From positions 2,749,001 to 2,813,000 of the forward strand of contig NZ_JAAMNH020000001.1 of NCBI RefSeq assembly GCF_011065935.2: 64,000 nt of DNA, written 5' to 3'. Position numbers and translations under genes: made by a program. The notes under the pieces were generated by a model that was given only the letters and a program-made list of their open reading frames with translations, had not been told where the DNA came from and did not search any database. Source of the DNA: Clostridium estertheticum. Its GTDB lineage: Bacteria; Bacillota; Clostridia; Clostridiales; Clostridiaceae. Below, one piece after another: positions 1-8,727 of this stretch (positions are counted from its first letter, which is position 1; the number at the start of each line of letters is the position of its first letter).

Positions 1-648
1 TATTCATGTATTAAGATACATGGAGGCATGCTTCAAAATGATAGATTAGATGCCATGGAAAGATTTAAAAAAGGTGAATTTAGATTTTTAGTGGCTACAG
101 ACGTTGCTGCTAGAGGAATTGATGTTGAAAGCATAACTCATATTATAAATTATGATTTACCACTAGAAAAAGGTAATTACGTACATAGAATAGGTAGAAC
201 AGGGCGTGCAGGAAAAAAAGGAAAAGCTATAACCTTTGCCACACATTATGAAAATAAATTTCTGCATGCCATAGAAGAGTATATTGGTATGGAGATACCT
301 AAAGCGGCAGTTCCATCAAAAGAAGAATCAGAGCCTTACAGGCAGGCCTTTTACGAAAAGCACGATACTAAGCCTATTCTTAAAAAGACTAAAGCCTCTA
401 ATTTTAGTAGTGATATAATGAAATTATATCTCAGCGCAGGTAAAAAGAAAAAAATAAGGACTGTAGATATTGTAGGAACCATATGCAATATTGAAGGGGT
501 TAGTTCTGAGGATATAGGCATTATAGACATTCAAGATAATTTCTCTCATGTAGATATTATGGGCGGAAAAGGCAAATTGGTATTAGAAACCCTTAAAACA
601 TCAACAATAAAGGGAAAAGCTATTAGGGTAGAAAAAGCAAATAAATAG
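1..648 (+). CDS. DEAD-box RNA helicase, DbpA/YxiN-like (3' part, 5' end outside window)
   Basis: The reading frame is open from the first base, so the start lies upstream; 215 residues are visible. Helicase motif V (ATDVAARGID) and motif VI (HRIGRTGRAG) are intact, so this is the second RecA-like domain of a superfamily 2 DEAD-box protein. The last ~75 residues (from KKKKIRTVDIVG to the end) look like the RRM-like DbpA RNA-binding domain that directs DbpA/YxiN proteins to 23S rRNA hairpin 92 during large-subunit assembly. The family role is ATP-dependent RNA remodelling in the cytoplasm. DbpA type rather than CshA type is inferred from the short RRM-like tail. It is followed by its own terminator, so it ends its transcript. 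Confidence 0.9.
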   Translation, partial: YSCIKIHGGMLQNDRLDAMERFKKGEFRFLVATDVAARGIDVESITHIINYDLPLEKGNYVHRIGRTGRAGKKGKAITFATHYENKFLHAIEEYIGMEIPKAAVPSKEESEPYRQAFYEKHDTKPILKKTKASNFSSDIMKLYLSAGKKKKIRTVDIVGTICNIEGVSSEDIGIIDIQDNFSHVDIMGGKGKLVLETLKTSTIKGKAIRVEKANK

Positions 649-686
649 TAATTATTATGTACCTATAGTGGATACATGTAATAAAG

Positions 687-727
687 GATGAGGCGGATAA
701 TCAGATTATCTACCTCATCTTTTATTA
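687..727 (+). terminator. rho-independent terminator of the helicase gene
   Basis: Arms GATGAGG and CCTCATC enclose a second inner pairing (GATAAT/ATTATC) and are followed by TTTTATT. It lies 39 bases after the helicase stop codon. Confidence 0.8.
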
Positions 728-779
728 GCTATTGAAGAAAAATAACTAATAATTATTAAAAAATTTAATCTGGTTTATA

Positions 780-808
780 TTGAGAATAAAATGTTTACAT
801 GTTACAAT
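780..808 (+). promoter_or_regulatory. candidate sigma-A promoter of the chemoreceptor-like gene
   Basis: TTGAGA, a 17-base spacer and TACAAT. The predicted start is about 70 bases before the TTG start at 887. Confidence 0.4.
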
Positions 809-886
809 AATATAAGATTTTACTAAAGTTATCCAAAGTTTTTTCATGTTATTTTGTAATAATTCGTTAAGAAAAGAGGGGTTCGC

Positions 887-1678
887 TTGAATATTGTTAT
901 CGTTGGCGCAGGAACAGGTGGGTGTGAAATATTAAGTTCACTAATTCATTTAGAAGATATAAAAATTGAAATGATTATTGACAAAAATTTAAATGCTCCA
1001 GGCATGGAACTCGCTAAAACTTTGAAAATTGCTTTTTCACAAAATGTAGAAGATATTAATGTAAACAAAACAGATATTATTATTGAAGTTACAGGGAATG
1101 AGAACTTAAGGAATATTTTAAAAGAAAAGTTTGAAAATAAATGTACTATAATTGATTCAAAATCAGCGCTTTTGTTTAGTATGCTAGTAAAAAAAGATGC
1201 ACAGCGAGCTGAAAAAATAAACAAAGACATAAACATTATTAAAGGTACTTCAGAAATAATTCAAAGTGAATTAAATGATATTTCTTCCTCCGTAAATAAT
1301 ATTCACGATGTTAGTGCTAATTTAATGAATTCAATAAATTTATCTAAACAACATATAGCAGAAAGTGATAAGATTATTAAGTATTTTAATGATATATCCA
1401 AGCAAACAAAGATTCTAGGTATAAACGCATCTATTGAGTCAGCAAGAGCAGGAGAGCATGGTAAAGGTTTCTCTGTGGTTGCTATGGAAGTTCAAAAATT
1501 AGCAAACAATAGCGGAGAATTTGCAAAAGAAATAAACCTTATATTAACAAAATTATCAAAGGAAATAACAAATATTAATAATGAAATTAACAATATTGAT
1601 AAGCAATCAGATATTCAAATAAATGCATCAAAAAAAGCTAATATTGCTGTAAATAAATTAGTAGATGAAACTGCGTAA
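887..1678 (+). CDS. soluble chemoreceptor-like protein: Rossmann domain plus MCP signalling hairpin
   Basis: 263 residues with no transmembrane segment, so probably cytoplasmic. Residues 1-100 form a nucleotide-binding-like Rossmann fold with GAGTGG at 7-12, resembling an RCK/aspartate-dehydrogenase-type NAD(P) pocket. Residues ~105-263 are coiled coil containing the conserved chemoreceptor tip at about 176-206 (ILGINASIESARAGEHGKGF), the site that contacts CheA and CheW in methyl-accepting proteins. The TTG start at 887 is preceded by AGAGGGG at a good distance. The signalling helices are short compared with standard receptors. The domain order suggests sensing of a dinucleotide or redox state in the cytoplasm; that is inference. 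The gene stands alone between two terminators. Confidence 0.75.
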   Translation: MNIVIVGAGTGGCEILSSLIHLEDIKIEMIIDKNLNAPGMELAKTLKIAFSQNVEDINVNKTDIIIEVTGNENLRNILKEKFENKCTIIDSKSALLFSMLVKKDAQRAEKINKDINIIKGTSEIIQSELNDISSSVNNIHDVSANLMNSINLSKQHIAESDKIIKYFNDISKQTKILGINASIESARAGEHGKGFSVVAMEVQKLANNSGEFAKEINLILTKLSKEITNINNEINNIDKQSDIQINASKKANIAVNKLVDETA

Positions 1679-1764
1679 TAATATAAACCAATGATTTAAC
1701 TAAATATCAAAGAGTGGTTGATTATTTTTCCAATAGTATACGGCTGTTCATTTAATAATAAGTC

Positions 1765-1807
1765 AAACCAAGTTAGATATACGAAAATTTAACTTGGTTT
1801 TTATTTT
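1765..1807 (+). terminator. rho-independent terminator
   Basis: Perfect 11-base arms AAACCAAGTTA / TAACTTGGTTT with a 14-base loop, followed by TTTTATTTTA. It terminates the chemoreceptor-like gene. Confidence 0.85.
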
Positions 1808-1920
1808 ATGATTTAGAGGCTAATATTTCTAGTTTATCAAATTTGTAGAAAAATATTTCTAACATTAGAAATTATTATTCTTGCATATTAAATTCCAATA
1901 TTTTCAAAAGGAGATGTGTC

Positions 1921-2910
1921 ATGGGCATAATGAGTCTTACCGAAATAATGGATAAATCAATAGAAACTTTAAAAAGATACATAAAAACGATAGTTACTTT
2001 TAATCTTGCTTATGGGGCTCTGTGTTTTATTGGAATCATTGGGGCCATTATTGTAGGAGCAATTCTAATGGTAATAGCTCTAGGACTTAAATTAAACCAT
2101 GTAGTATTGGGAATATTTTCTTTCATACTAGGTATAGGCATTTTTACTTTTGTAATGAGTTTCAAAATAGGACTAATTAAAATATCCAGTCAAGAATTCT
2201 TGGAGGGCAGAATTTATGCAAGTCAAGCTATAGGAGTCTCATTTAAAAATTTTTTTGTGGTTTTAGGAGTTTTATTAATGGAAATGATATTATTCCTTCC
2301 TATTTTTGGTGTTTTTGCTGCTATAGGCTACGTATTTTATAATGGATTTCAACAACCATTGCTATGGTTTGGAATGTATGACAACTATGAAATAAGTACA
2401 ATAATTCTGATGATTATATTTGCAATACTTCTAATTTTATCTGTTCTAGCTTATATCACTATATTTTCTTTTTCATTTCATGCAGTTGCAATAGAAAATA
2501 AAGGGGTGTTTGCTGCATTAAAACGTAGTTATAATCTTGTAAAAGGAGATTACTTTAAAATATTCGGATGTATTATATTATTCAACTTAAGTGTATATGC
2601 AATTGTATATTCCCTTCAAAGTTTTTTTGGAGTAGTGGCTAGCGTAGTTTTTATGATTTTAAAGTTCTTAAATATTCAACAAGACCTTCTTTCCTTTGCT
2701 ACTATGGCTTATAATTACTCCTCATGGCCTATTAGCATTTTATCATGGCTAGTTATATCTCCATTAGGTACAATTATGTTAACCTACTTGTATTACAACC
2801 AGAGATTTAAAAAAGAAGGATATGATATTACACTAAGGCTTAATAAAATACAAAAGTGTGAAGAAAAGGAGCAGTTGTGTGAAAGTACTCAGTATAATAA
2901 CTCCATCTAA
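1921..2910 (+). CDS. multi-pass membrane protein heading the MoxR/DUF58 operon
   Basis: 329 residues with about six hydrophobic segments (near 21-55, 62-85, 110-135, 158-185, 215-245, 265-290), resembling the glycerophosphodiester phosphodiesterase membrane-domain/DUF7544-type proteins that often precede DUF4129-DUF4350-MoxR-DUF58 operons. There is no catalytic domain, and the biochemical function is not known to me. The ATG at 1921 has AAAGGAGATG at a good distance. The 3' end overlaps the next gene, so translation is probably coupled. The role is inferred only from position: membrane partner of an AAA-ATPase envelope module. Confidence 0.7.
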   Translation: MGIMSLTEIMDKSIETLKRYIKTIVTFNLAYGALCFIGIIGAIIVGAILMVIALGLKLNHVVLGIFSFILGIGIFTFVMSFKIGLIKISSQEFLEGRIYASQAIGVSFKNFFVVLGVLLMEMILFLPIFGVFAAIGYVFYNGFQQPLLWFGMYDNYEISTIILMIIFAILLILSVLAYITIFSFSFHAVAIENKGVFAALKRSYNLVKGDYFKIFGCIILFNLSVYAIVYSLQSFFGVVASVVFMILKFLNIQQDLLSFATMAYNYSSWPISILSWLVISPLGTIMLTYLYYNQRFKKEGYDITLRLNKIQKCEEKEQLCESTQYNNSI

Positions 2911-3553
2911 CAAAGAGTTTGATACAACCATTAATAAGATACTTCAGGGCTCTGAATATAAACATTTAAAAAATAACTTATTAGATTTTATTACCAAAAT
3001 TAAGGAGAGTATAAGTCAGTGGATAGTGAAAATAATTAAAAAAACTATTTCAAACATACCATCTCCAGATTCTGTATCAAATAATTTAGCCAATATACTA
3101 ATAATTATTGGATTATTACTGATTTTTGTAATAGTTGTGATAATAATTGTAAAAGTGTGCAAAACCTTTGAAAGAAAATCAAGAATTAAAGAAATTTTAG
3201 GAGAAAAAATCAGTAACAAAACAACTCCAAGTAGTTTAAGAAGTACAGCAAAGGTCTTTGGAGAAAAGGGAGATTTTAGAGAAGCCATTAGATATGATTT
3301 TATTGCTATTTTGCTGCTCATGCATGAAAAGAATATTATATATCTTGATGAAACCAAAACCAATGAAGAAATCTACCAGTATTTAAAGAAAAATAAATTT
3401 ACTATATTTTCAATATTTGAATATATAATAAATGACTTTAATTCATCCTGGTATGGGCATAAGGTTTATAATAGGGAAACCTATGATAAGGCTTTGAAAA
3501 GCATTAATCTGATTTGGAATGAGGTGATAGCGTATGAAGAAAAAAACAAATAA
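2879..3553 (+). CDS. DUF4129-type membrane protein
   Basis: 224 residues from the GTG at 2879, chosen because AAAAGGAG sits seven bases upstream; a longer reading from GTG 2858 lacks such a site. There is one strong transmembrane helix near residues 73-97. A C-terminal soluble domain carries the DUF4129 pattern, including FREAIRYDF and the closing WYGHKVYNRETYDKAL. DUF4129 proteins are found with MoxR and DUF58 and resemble the C-terminal tail of some transglutaminase-like envelope proteins. It overlaps the preceding gene by 32 bases and the next by 20. Confidence 0.75.
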   Translation: MKVLSIITPSNKEFDTTINKILQGSEYKHLKNNLLDFITKIKESISQWIVKIIKKTISNIPSPDSVSNNLANILIIIGLLLIFVIVVIIIVKVCKTFERKSRIKEILGEKISNKTTPSSLRSTAKVFGEKGDFREAIRYDFIAILLLMHEKNIIYLDETKTNEEIYQYLKKNKFTIFSIFEYIINDFNSSWYGHKVYNRETYDKALKSINLIWNEVIAYEEKNK

Positions 3554-4544
3554 AGACTTAATATTATTTGTTTTAGTTGTGCCTGTATTTCTTTTTTTAG
3601 CCTTTTATATCTCTAATAGAATGGAAAAAAGCAATCCCGCATATTCTGTAGTAAATAAATCTAAAATGGGATACAGTGTGTTTTATGAAGCATTAAAGCA
3701 ACTTAATTATCCAGTAGAAAAAGCGTTAGTGCCTGTGAATGAGTACCCAAATAATAGTGTACAGATAATGCCACCTGGAGGGAATTTTAATATAAATAAC
3801 CAGGAGGTAAAACAATGGTTAGAAAATGGTGGAACACTGGTTTATCTTACAACAGAGAGTGATCAAAACATTGGATACGGAGCACCGGTGGAGACAAAAA
3901 ACAATATAAAACAATATACATATCTTAAGGGTAGAATAATAAACGCTGATGCCGATTTTATGACAAATAAGACGCTTATTAAAGATACCGATTACGCCTA
4001 CGAACTACTTAAAGAAATTAGTAATTTACCCTATGAAAAAATATATTTTAACGAATCTTATTTATTTTTATCAACTAGTACAAAATCACTGTGGGATATT
4101 ACACCTATAGAAATAAAATATATAATTTATCAAATGATTATATCTTTAGCAGCATTCTTTTATTATAAGAGTAAAGGTTTTGGAAAAAAACTACCTCTAT
4201 ATGAGGAAGTAGAGCGAAGTGAGAACGAGTACTTGTATTCAGCCGCTTCTTTATACAGACAGGCTAAATGTTATGATTTAATGGTGGATAACTATTATAA
4301 AAATTTTTTAAAAGGATTTGTAGGTAATAGTGAAGAGTGGTTAGAGTATTGGGAAAAAGAGAAAATACCATCACTAAATCAAGCTAGAAGTGTTTATGAA
4401 TTTATGAAATATAAAAAAACAAAGCCAAGGCAAAAAGAATATATTAAAATAGTAACTATGATAGAACATCTTAATAATATTTTGGATAAAAGGAGCGATA
4501 CGAATTGGAAAACCTTGAAAAAGACACTACACGAAAACTTGTAG
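3534..4544 (+). CDS. DUF4350 domain membrane protein
   Basis: 336 residues. There is an N-terminal membrane anchor (residues ~9-26), then an extracytoplasmic domain with the DUF4350 signature (GYSVFYEAL, then QWLENGGTLVYLTTES, resembling a ThuA/GATase-like Rossmann core). A second membrane helix lies near 192-212, followed by a cytoplasmic helical tail. DUF4350 is a standard member of DUF4129-MoxR-DUF58 operons; its biochemical activity is unknown. The ATG at 3534 lies inside the previous gene behind GAGGTGAT. It overlaps the MoxR gene by 40 bases, so the four genes form one tightly coupled operon. Confidence 0.75.
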   Translation: MKKKTNKDLILFVLVVPVFLFLAFYISNRMEKSNPAYSVVNKSKMGYSVFYEALKQLNYPVEKALVPVNEYPNNSVQIMPPGGNFNINNQEVKQWLENGGTLVYLTTESDQNIGYGAPVETKNNIKQYTYLKGRIINADADFMTNKTLIKDTDYAYELLKEISNLPYEKIYFNESYLFLSTSTKSLWDITPIEIKYIIYQMIISLAAFFYYKSKGFGKKLPLYEEVERSENEYLYSAASLYRQAKCYDLMVDNYYKNFLKGFVGNSEEWLEYWEKEKIPSLNQARSVYEFMKYKKTKPRQKEYIKIVTMIEHLNNILDKRSDTNWKTLKKTLHENL

Positions 4545-5470
4545 AAAAAATAAATTTAGAGTTAAAGAAAGTTATAGTAGAGCAGGATGAACTTATAGAA
4601 TACTCATTAATAAGCTTATTTTCTGGGGGCCATGTACTTCTAGAAGGATTTCCTGGTGTTGCTAAGACTTTGATGGCGAGAGCACTATCTAAGACCCTGT
4701 CAGTGGATTTTAAGAGGATTCAGTTTACACCAGATTTAATGCCATCAGACGTAACAGGTACAAAGGTATTTAACATGCAAACAAGAGAATTTGAACTTAA
4801 AAAAGGTCCTATTTTTACAAACTTTATTTTAGCAGACGAAATTAATCGTACTCCTCCGAAAACACAGGCAGGACTGCTTGAAGCAATGTCTGAGAGTACT
4901 GTTTCTATTGATGGAGAGATGTTTACTCTAAATGCGCCTTTTATGATATTTGCAACGCAAAATCCACTAGAATATGAAGGCACTTATTCACTGCCAGAAG
5001 CACTTGTAGATAGGTTTATGATGAAAATCATAATTGATTATCCCTCAACTGTTGCAGAAAAAGAAATTTTAAGGCGTCACAATGAAGGATTTTCAAGTAT
5101 AGATTTAGATAAGTGTGATTTACAAAGGGTTTGCACTGCAGGAGATATCTTAAAATGCAAAGAAGAAATCCAAAAGGTTAAGGTAGATGAAGCTCTTATG
5201 GAATACATAGTGAATATAGTCTATGAAACTAGAAATAATCCTATTATTGAAATCGGAAGTTCTCCTAGAGGAAGTATTGCACTACTTCAGTGTTCTAAAG
5301 CTTGTGCTGCTATTTGTGGCCGTGACTACGTAATTCCTGAGGATATAAAAAAAATGGCAATACCAACACTAAGGCACCGTATAACCTTAAAGCCAGAATT
5401 AGAGCTTGAAGGTATTATGCCAAAAGAGGTACTTATAGATATACTTTCTAAAGTAAAAGTACCCAGGTAG
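4505..5470 (+). CDS. MoxR-family AAA+ ATPase
   Basis: 321 residues, the usual MoxR length. Walker A is GFPGVAKT (48-55), Walker B is ILADEINR (108-115), sensor 1 lies in FATQNP, and a sensor-2-like stretch SSPRGS lies near 256. MoxR ATPases act as chaperone-like motors that mature or insert metal or metalloprotein complexes, usually with a VWA/DUF58 partner, and such a gene follows directly. The start is TTG at 4505 with AAAGGAG upstream. It sits inside the DUF4129-DUF4350-MoxR-DUF58 operon. The client of this set is unknown. Confidence 0.9.
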   Translation: MENLEKDTTRKLVEKINLELKKVIVEQDELIEYSLISLFSGGHVLLEGFPGVAKTLMARALSKTLSVDFKRIQFTPDLMPSDVTGTKVFNMQTREFELKKGPIFTNFILADEINRTPPKTQAGLLEAMSESTVSIDGEMFTLNAPFMIFATQNPLEYEGTYSLPEALVDRFMMKIIIDYPSTVAEKEILRRHNEGFSSIDLDKCDLQRVCTAGDILKCKEEIQKVKVDEALMEYIVNIVYETRNNPIIEIGSSPRGSIALLQCSKACAAICGRDYVIPEDIKKMAIPTLRHRITLKPELELEGIMPKEVLIDILSKVKVPR

Positions 5471-5514
5471 AGAGCTTAGGTAAAGAGTACCTAGATAGAG
5501 AGTGGGGGATAGCA

Positions 5515-6828
5515 TTGGGTATTACTAAGCGATTTGTAATTTTGTTATGTGGTGGTATTGTGCTTCTTATATTAGCACTGTTTTTAAATAATTCCTTTAC
5601 AATGCTTATAATTTATAATCTGATATGTGTTGCACTGCTAATAATTGATTACTTTATTTCCATAGATGAAAGGGATATAACTCTTTTGCGTAATGGTGAT
5701 GATAAGTTGTCAATATATGAAAGTGGAATTATAAGTATTCAAGTTTTTAATAAGAGTAATTATATGCTTTATTTGGAGATTAAGGATGAAATTCCAGATT
5801 TTCATTTTGAGACTAAAACTACTACAATGAAAGGTAGGGTTATGCCTAGGGAAAAGGATGATTTTAAATACATGGTATATCCTACTAAGCGTGGAGCCTT
5901 TACTTTTGAAAATGTTCATGTTAAATGTGAAGGAAGATTGAAGCTTTGCACAAAGATATTTAAAGTAGAGATTCCTCGTGATTATAAGGTTTACCCAAAC
6001 ATGGAAAACCTTCGCAAATACAGGCTTAACATGTGTAATAATCGATCCTTTAAACAGGGTCAAAAAACACTAAAAACCATCGGAAAAGGTACATCCTTTG
6101 AAAGTTTAAGAGAATATGTAGCAGGGGATGAGTATAGAAAAATTAACTGGAAGGCAACTGCTAGAGGGGATAAACCAATATTAAATCAATATGAACCTGA
6201 AAAAGATCAGCACGTTCATATTTTAATAGATACTGGGCGAGCTATGAGTTATAGCGTTAGAGGTTTTAGAAAGCTTGATTTAGTTGTTAATACAGCCCTA
6301 GTACTTTCAGATATAGTGAATCAAAATGGTGATAAGTCAGGACTCATGGTATTTAATACCAAAGTAGACAATATGATAATGCCTGGAAAAGGACCGGGAC
6401 ATAGAGGCAAAATCATGGAGGCTCTTTACCACATTGATAATACTAATCAAACTTCTAACTATGATGAAGCTTTTTACTATTTAAAAAAAAAGGAGCGTCA
6501 TAGAAGCATTGTATTCTTTTTTACAGACTTTAATACAGTAGAGGAAACTGAAAGTATACTTAAAGTTCTACCAACTATTTCAAAGAATAATCTAGTTGTT
6601 ATTATTCTTATAAAAAATGAAAGCATAGAATTAATAAGTTCTTTAAAAATAAAAAACAAAGAGGATTTATTTAATAAAGGTGTTGCGCTAGAAATTATTG
6701 AAGAAAGACGCAAGATAATAAACCTTTTGAATAAAAAAGGAATTCTTTGCATTGAATGTGCACCGGAAAAACTAGAATACACAGTGGTAAATAAATATAT
6801 TCAAGTTAAAAACCGCACTTATTTATAA
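5515..6828 (+). CDS. DUF58 (VWA-like) protein
   Basis: 437 residues from a TTG at 5515 preceded by GTGGGGGA. Two hydrophobic helices at the N-terminus (about 8-45) anchor it. The DUF58 signature GDEYRKINWKATARGDKPI follows near 205, leading into a von Willebrand A-like fold with HILIDTGRAM as the metal-site-like strand and loop. DUF58 proteins are the standard partners of MoxR ATPases. It is the last gene of the operon and is followed by a terminator shared with the convergent SpoIIM-like gene. Confidence 0.85.
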   Translation: MGITKRFVILLCGGIVLLILALFLNNSFTMLIIYNLICVALLIIDYFISIDERDITLLRNGDDKLSIYESGIISIQVFNKSNYMLYLEIKDEIPDFHFETKTTTMKGRVMPREKDDFKYMVYPTKRGAFTFENVHVKCEGRLKLCTKIFKVEIPRDYKVYPNMENLRKYRLNMCNNRSFKQGQKTLKTIGKGTSFESLREYVAGDEYRKINWKATARGDKPILNQYEPEKDQHVHILIDTGRAMSYSVRGFRKLDLVVNTALVLSDIVNQNGDKSGLMVFNTKVDNMIMPGKGPGHRGKIMEALYHIDNTNQTSNYDEAFYYLKKKERHRSIVFFFTDFNTVEETESILKVLPTISKNNLVVIILIKNESIELISSLKIKNKEDLFNKGVALEIIEERRKIINLLNKKGILCIECAPEKLEYTVVNKYIQVKNRTYL

Positions 6829-6835
6829 AAAAATG

Positions 6836-6880
6836 GAGAAGCTCGTCCTTAGGATAAACTTCTCTAGTTATTATTTTTTT
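6836..6880. terminator. hairpin between convergent genes
   Basis: GAGAAG / CTTCTC arms with an inner TCCT/AGGA pairing, then TTATTATTTTTTT on the plus side. It lies between the DUF58 gene and the convergent SpoIIM-like gene and ends at least the plus-strand transcript. Confidence 0.7.
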
Positions 6881-7827
6881 ATTAAGTAGGGAATAGAAAA
6901 ATATAATGTTAATATTACACCTGTTATAGCTGCAAAAATTAGTTTTGATACTTCGGAAATTTTCAGAGGAGTAAAGAAACCTTCTATAATTCCTGCAATT
7001 ATAAGCATAAAGATTATACCAATTATTAGAGAAATAGATTCTTTTGCACCTTTTATAAGTGAATGTCTTCTAGAATATTCGCCAGGAAGTAATATGCTTT
7101 TAGCAATAATAAGCCCTGCAGCACCTGAAATAAAAATAGCAGTGAGCTCAATTATTCCATGAGGAAGAATAAGAGACCAATAGTTCATAGGATTACCATA
7201 AGTATAAACTAAGGCTGTTAGAGCTCCAAGTAATGCACCGTTAGAAAACAGAACATAGATTGTTCCTATTCCAAGAGTTATACCCATAACAAAAGCTTTT
7301 AAGGAAACTGAAATGTTATTTACCATAATATAACTTGACATTAAGGGATAGTTCCACTGGCCACCACCGGATTTGCCACTTTTTATAGTAGCAATTAGAT
7401 TTTCAGGAAGAAATATACTAGCATTATCAACGTTCACTATAACTAATAGCATACTGAGTAGAACACCAACAGCAAAAAAAGAAAAGGAACATATTATAAA
7501 CCATCTATACTCCTTTAAAAGCCTTGGAAAATCTCGAGCAATGTATTTTAATAAAATCCCTGGGGATATTTTTTTTACTGCATAAACATGGCTGTGGCAT
7601 TTATTAATAAGTGAATTTAAATATGACACCACACTGCTACTCGGGTAATGAGTTCTAGCATAAGCTAAATGATGACTACTTTTCCTAAAAATACTTAGAA
7701 ATTTTTTTACATCTTTAGAGGGTAGAATTTTAAGACCCTTTTTATTTATTATTGTGGAGAGTGTTTCAAGTTCTCTCCAAGTATCAGAATTTAATTTTAT
7801 GAATTGTTCTTCTTTCAATATTTTCAC
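6871..7827 (-). CDS. stage II sporulation protein M family (DUF95) membrane protein
   Basis: 318 residues. The first ~100 are soluble and helical, followed by about five membrane helices with the family's characteristic block around GNPMNYWSLILPHGIIELTA. SpoIIM itself is part of the engulfment peptidoglycan hydrolase complex. This longer SpoIIM-like form is the one that travels with RDD, MoxR and DUF58 genes, so it is probably an envelope or membrane-remodelling protein rather than the sporulation SpoIIM. It is divergent from the RDD gene 84 bases away. Its 3' end faces the DUF58 operon. Confidence 0.8.
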   Translation of the reverse strand: MKILKEEQFIKLNSDTWRELETLSTIINKKGLKILPSKDVKKFLSIFRKSSHHLAYARTHYPSSSVVSYLNSLINKCHSHVYAVKKISPGILLKYIARDFPRLLKEYRWFIICSFSFFAVGVLLSMLLVIVNVDNASIFLPENLIATIKSGKSGGGQWNYPLMSSYIMVNNISVSLKAFVMGITLGIGTIYVLFSNGALLGALTALVYTYGNPMNYWSLILPHGIIELTAIFISGAAGLIIAKSILLPGEYSRRHSLIKGAKESISLIIGIIFMLIIAGIIEGFFTPLKISEVSKLIFAAITGVILTLYFSIPYLIKK

Positions 7828-7911
7828 CTCATACTTATTTTATCATATATTGTAAATATTGTAGATATTTTTTTGAAAAAGGTATTTTAAAAGAAAGAAT
7901 TGGAGGGTACT

Positions 7912-8604
7912 ATGGAAATAATTAAAATTACAACTCCAGAAAACATAGAAGTTGAATATACGCTAGCGGGGCTAGGTTCACGAACAGGCGCCGCACTTAT
8001 TGATATGGTAGTTCAGGGCTTAATGCTTTTGATACTGGGAATTGCACTACTACTCATAGGCTACTTTTCTCCGAATTTTTGGGAAGAATATTATGGCTGG
8101 ATTATAGGTGGAACACTACTAGTTTTCGCACTAATAAGCTATGGGTATTTTATAGCAATGGAGCTAAGCATGAATGGCATGACACTAGGTAAAAAAGTTT
8201 TTAAAATAAGAACCATCAGAAATAATGGCCAACCTATAACACTCAAACACTCTGCACTAAGAAATTTATTTAGAGTGTTTCTCGATATTTTTGGGGTAGG
8301 TGTGGTATTAATATTTTTCACAAAGCAGCATAAGCGATTAGGAGACTTTGTTGCATCAACTATTGTAGTTTCAGAAGAAAATAAAGCTCGCCCAATTACA
8401 TTAGAAGGTCTAAGGGGAATTAATGAGAACTACAGGTATCTAATGTCCGCGGAAGAATATGAAATCTTAAGGGATTATGCTGCGCGTAAAAGTAGTATGG
8501 AAGATTGTGATTATTTGAAAGAACAACTAAAGACATATTTCAGGAAAAAATTTGAGCCCCAAGTAAATTCAAATGAGTGGGATGCTTTTATTGATGGATT
8601 GTAA
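7912..8604 (+). CDS. RDD-family membrane protein
   Basis: 230 residues from the ATG at 7912, preceded by GGAGG; the ATG is preferred over an in-frame TTG at 7900 that overlaps the ribosome site. It has three hydrophobic segments (about 26-50, 62-85 and 125-143), the RDD core (GLGSRTGAALIDMV, MNGMTLGKKVFKI, LGDFVASTIVV) and a soluble C-terminal helical tail of ~65 residues. RDD proteins are small membrane proteins, some linked to ion or metabolite transport. The neighbouring SpoIIM-like and MoxR/DUF58 genes form a known conserved neighbourhood. A strong terminator follows. Confidence 0.8.
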   Translation: MEIIKITTPENIEVEYTLAGLGSRTGAALIDMVVQGLMLLILGIALLLIGYFSPNFWEEYYGWIIGGTLLVFALISYGYFIAMELSMNGMTLGKKVFKIRTIRNNGQPITLKHSALRNLFRVFLDIFGVGVVLIFFTKQHKRLGDFVASTIVVSEENKARPITLEGLRGINENYRYLMSAEEYEILRDYAARKSSMEDCDYLKEQLKTYFRKKFEPQVNSNEWDAFIDGL

Positions 8605-8630
8605 AACTTTCAAAGATAATATACAAAAAG

Positions 8631-8684
8631 AGACTTAATGCGGATTAGTATAAAATATTAATCTGCATTAAGTCTTTTTTTTTA
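8631..8684 (+). terminator. strong rho-independent terminator after the RDD gene
   Basis: About 17 paired bases (AGACTTAATGCGGATTA with TTAATCTGCATTAAGTCT) followed by an uninterrupted run of T. Confidence 0.92.
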
Positions 8685-8727
8685 TTGTGTAGGAAAGTAT
8701 AAATTTATGATTGTGTTAGATAAATTG

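Noticed and set aside
946..1236. 96-codon minus-strand frame within the chemoreceptor-like gene
   Set aside because: Shadow of the Rossmann domain coding sequence; hydrophobic low-complexity translation, no ribosome site.
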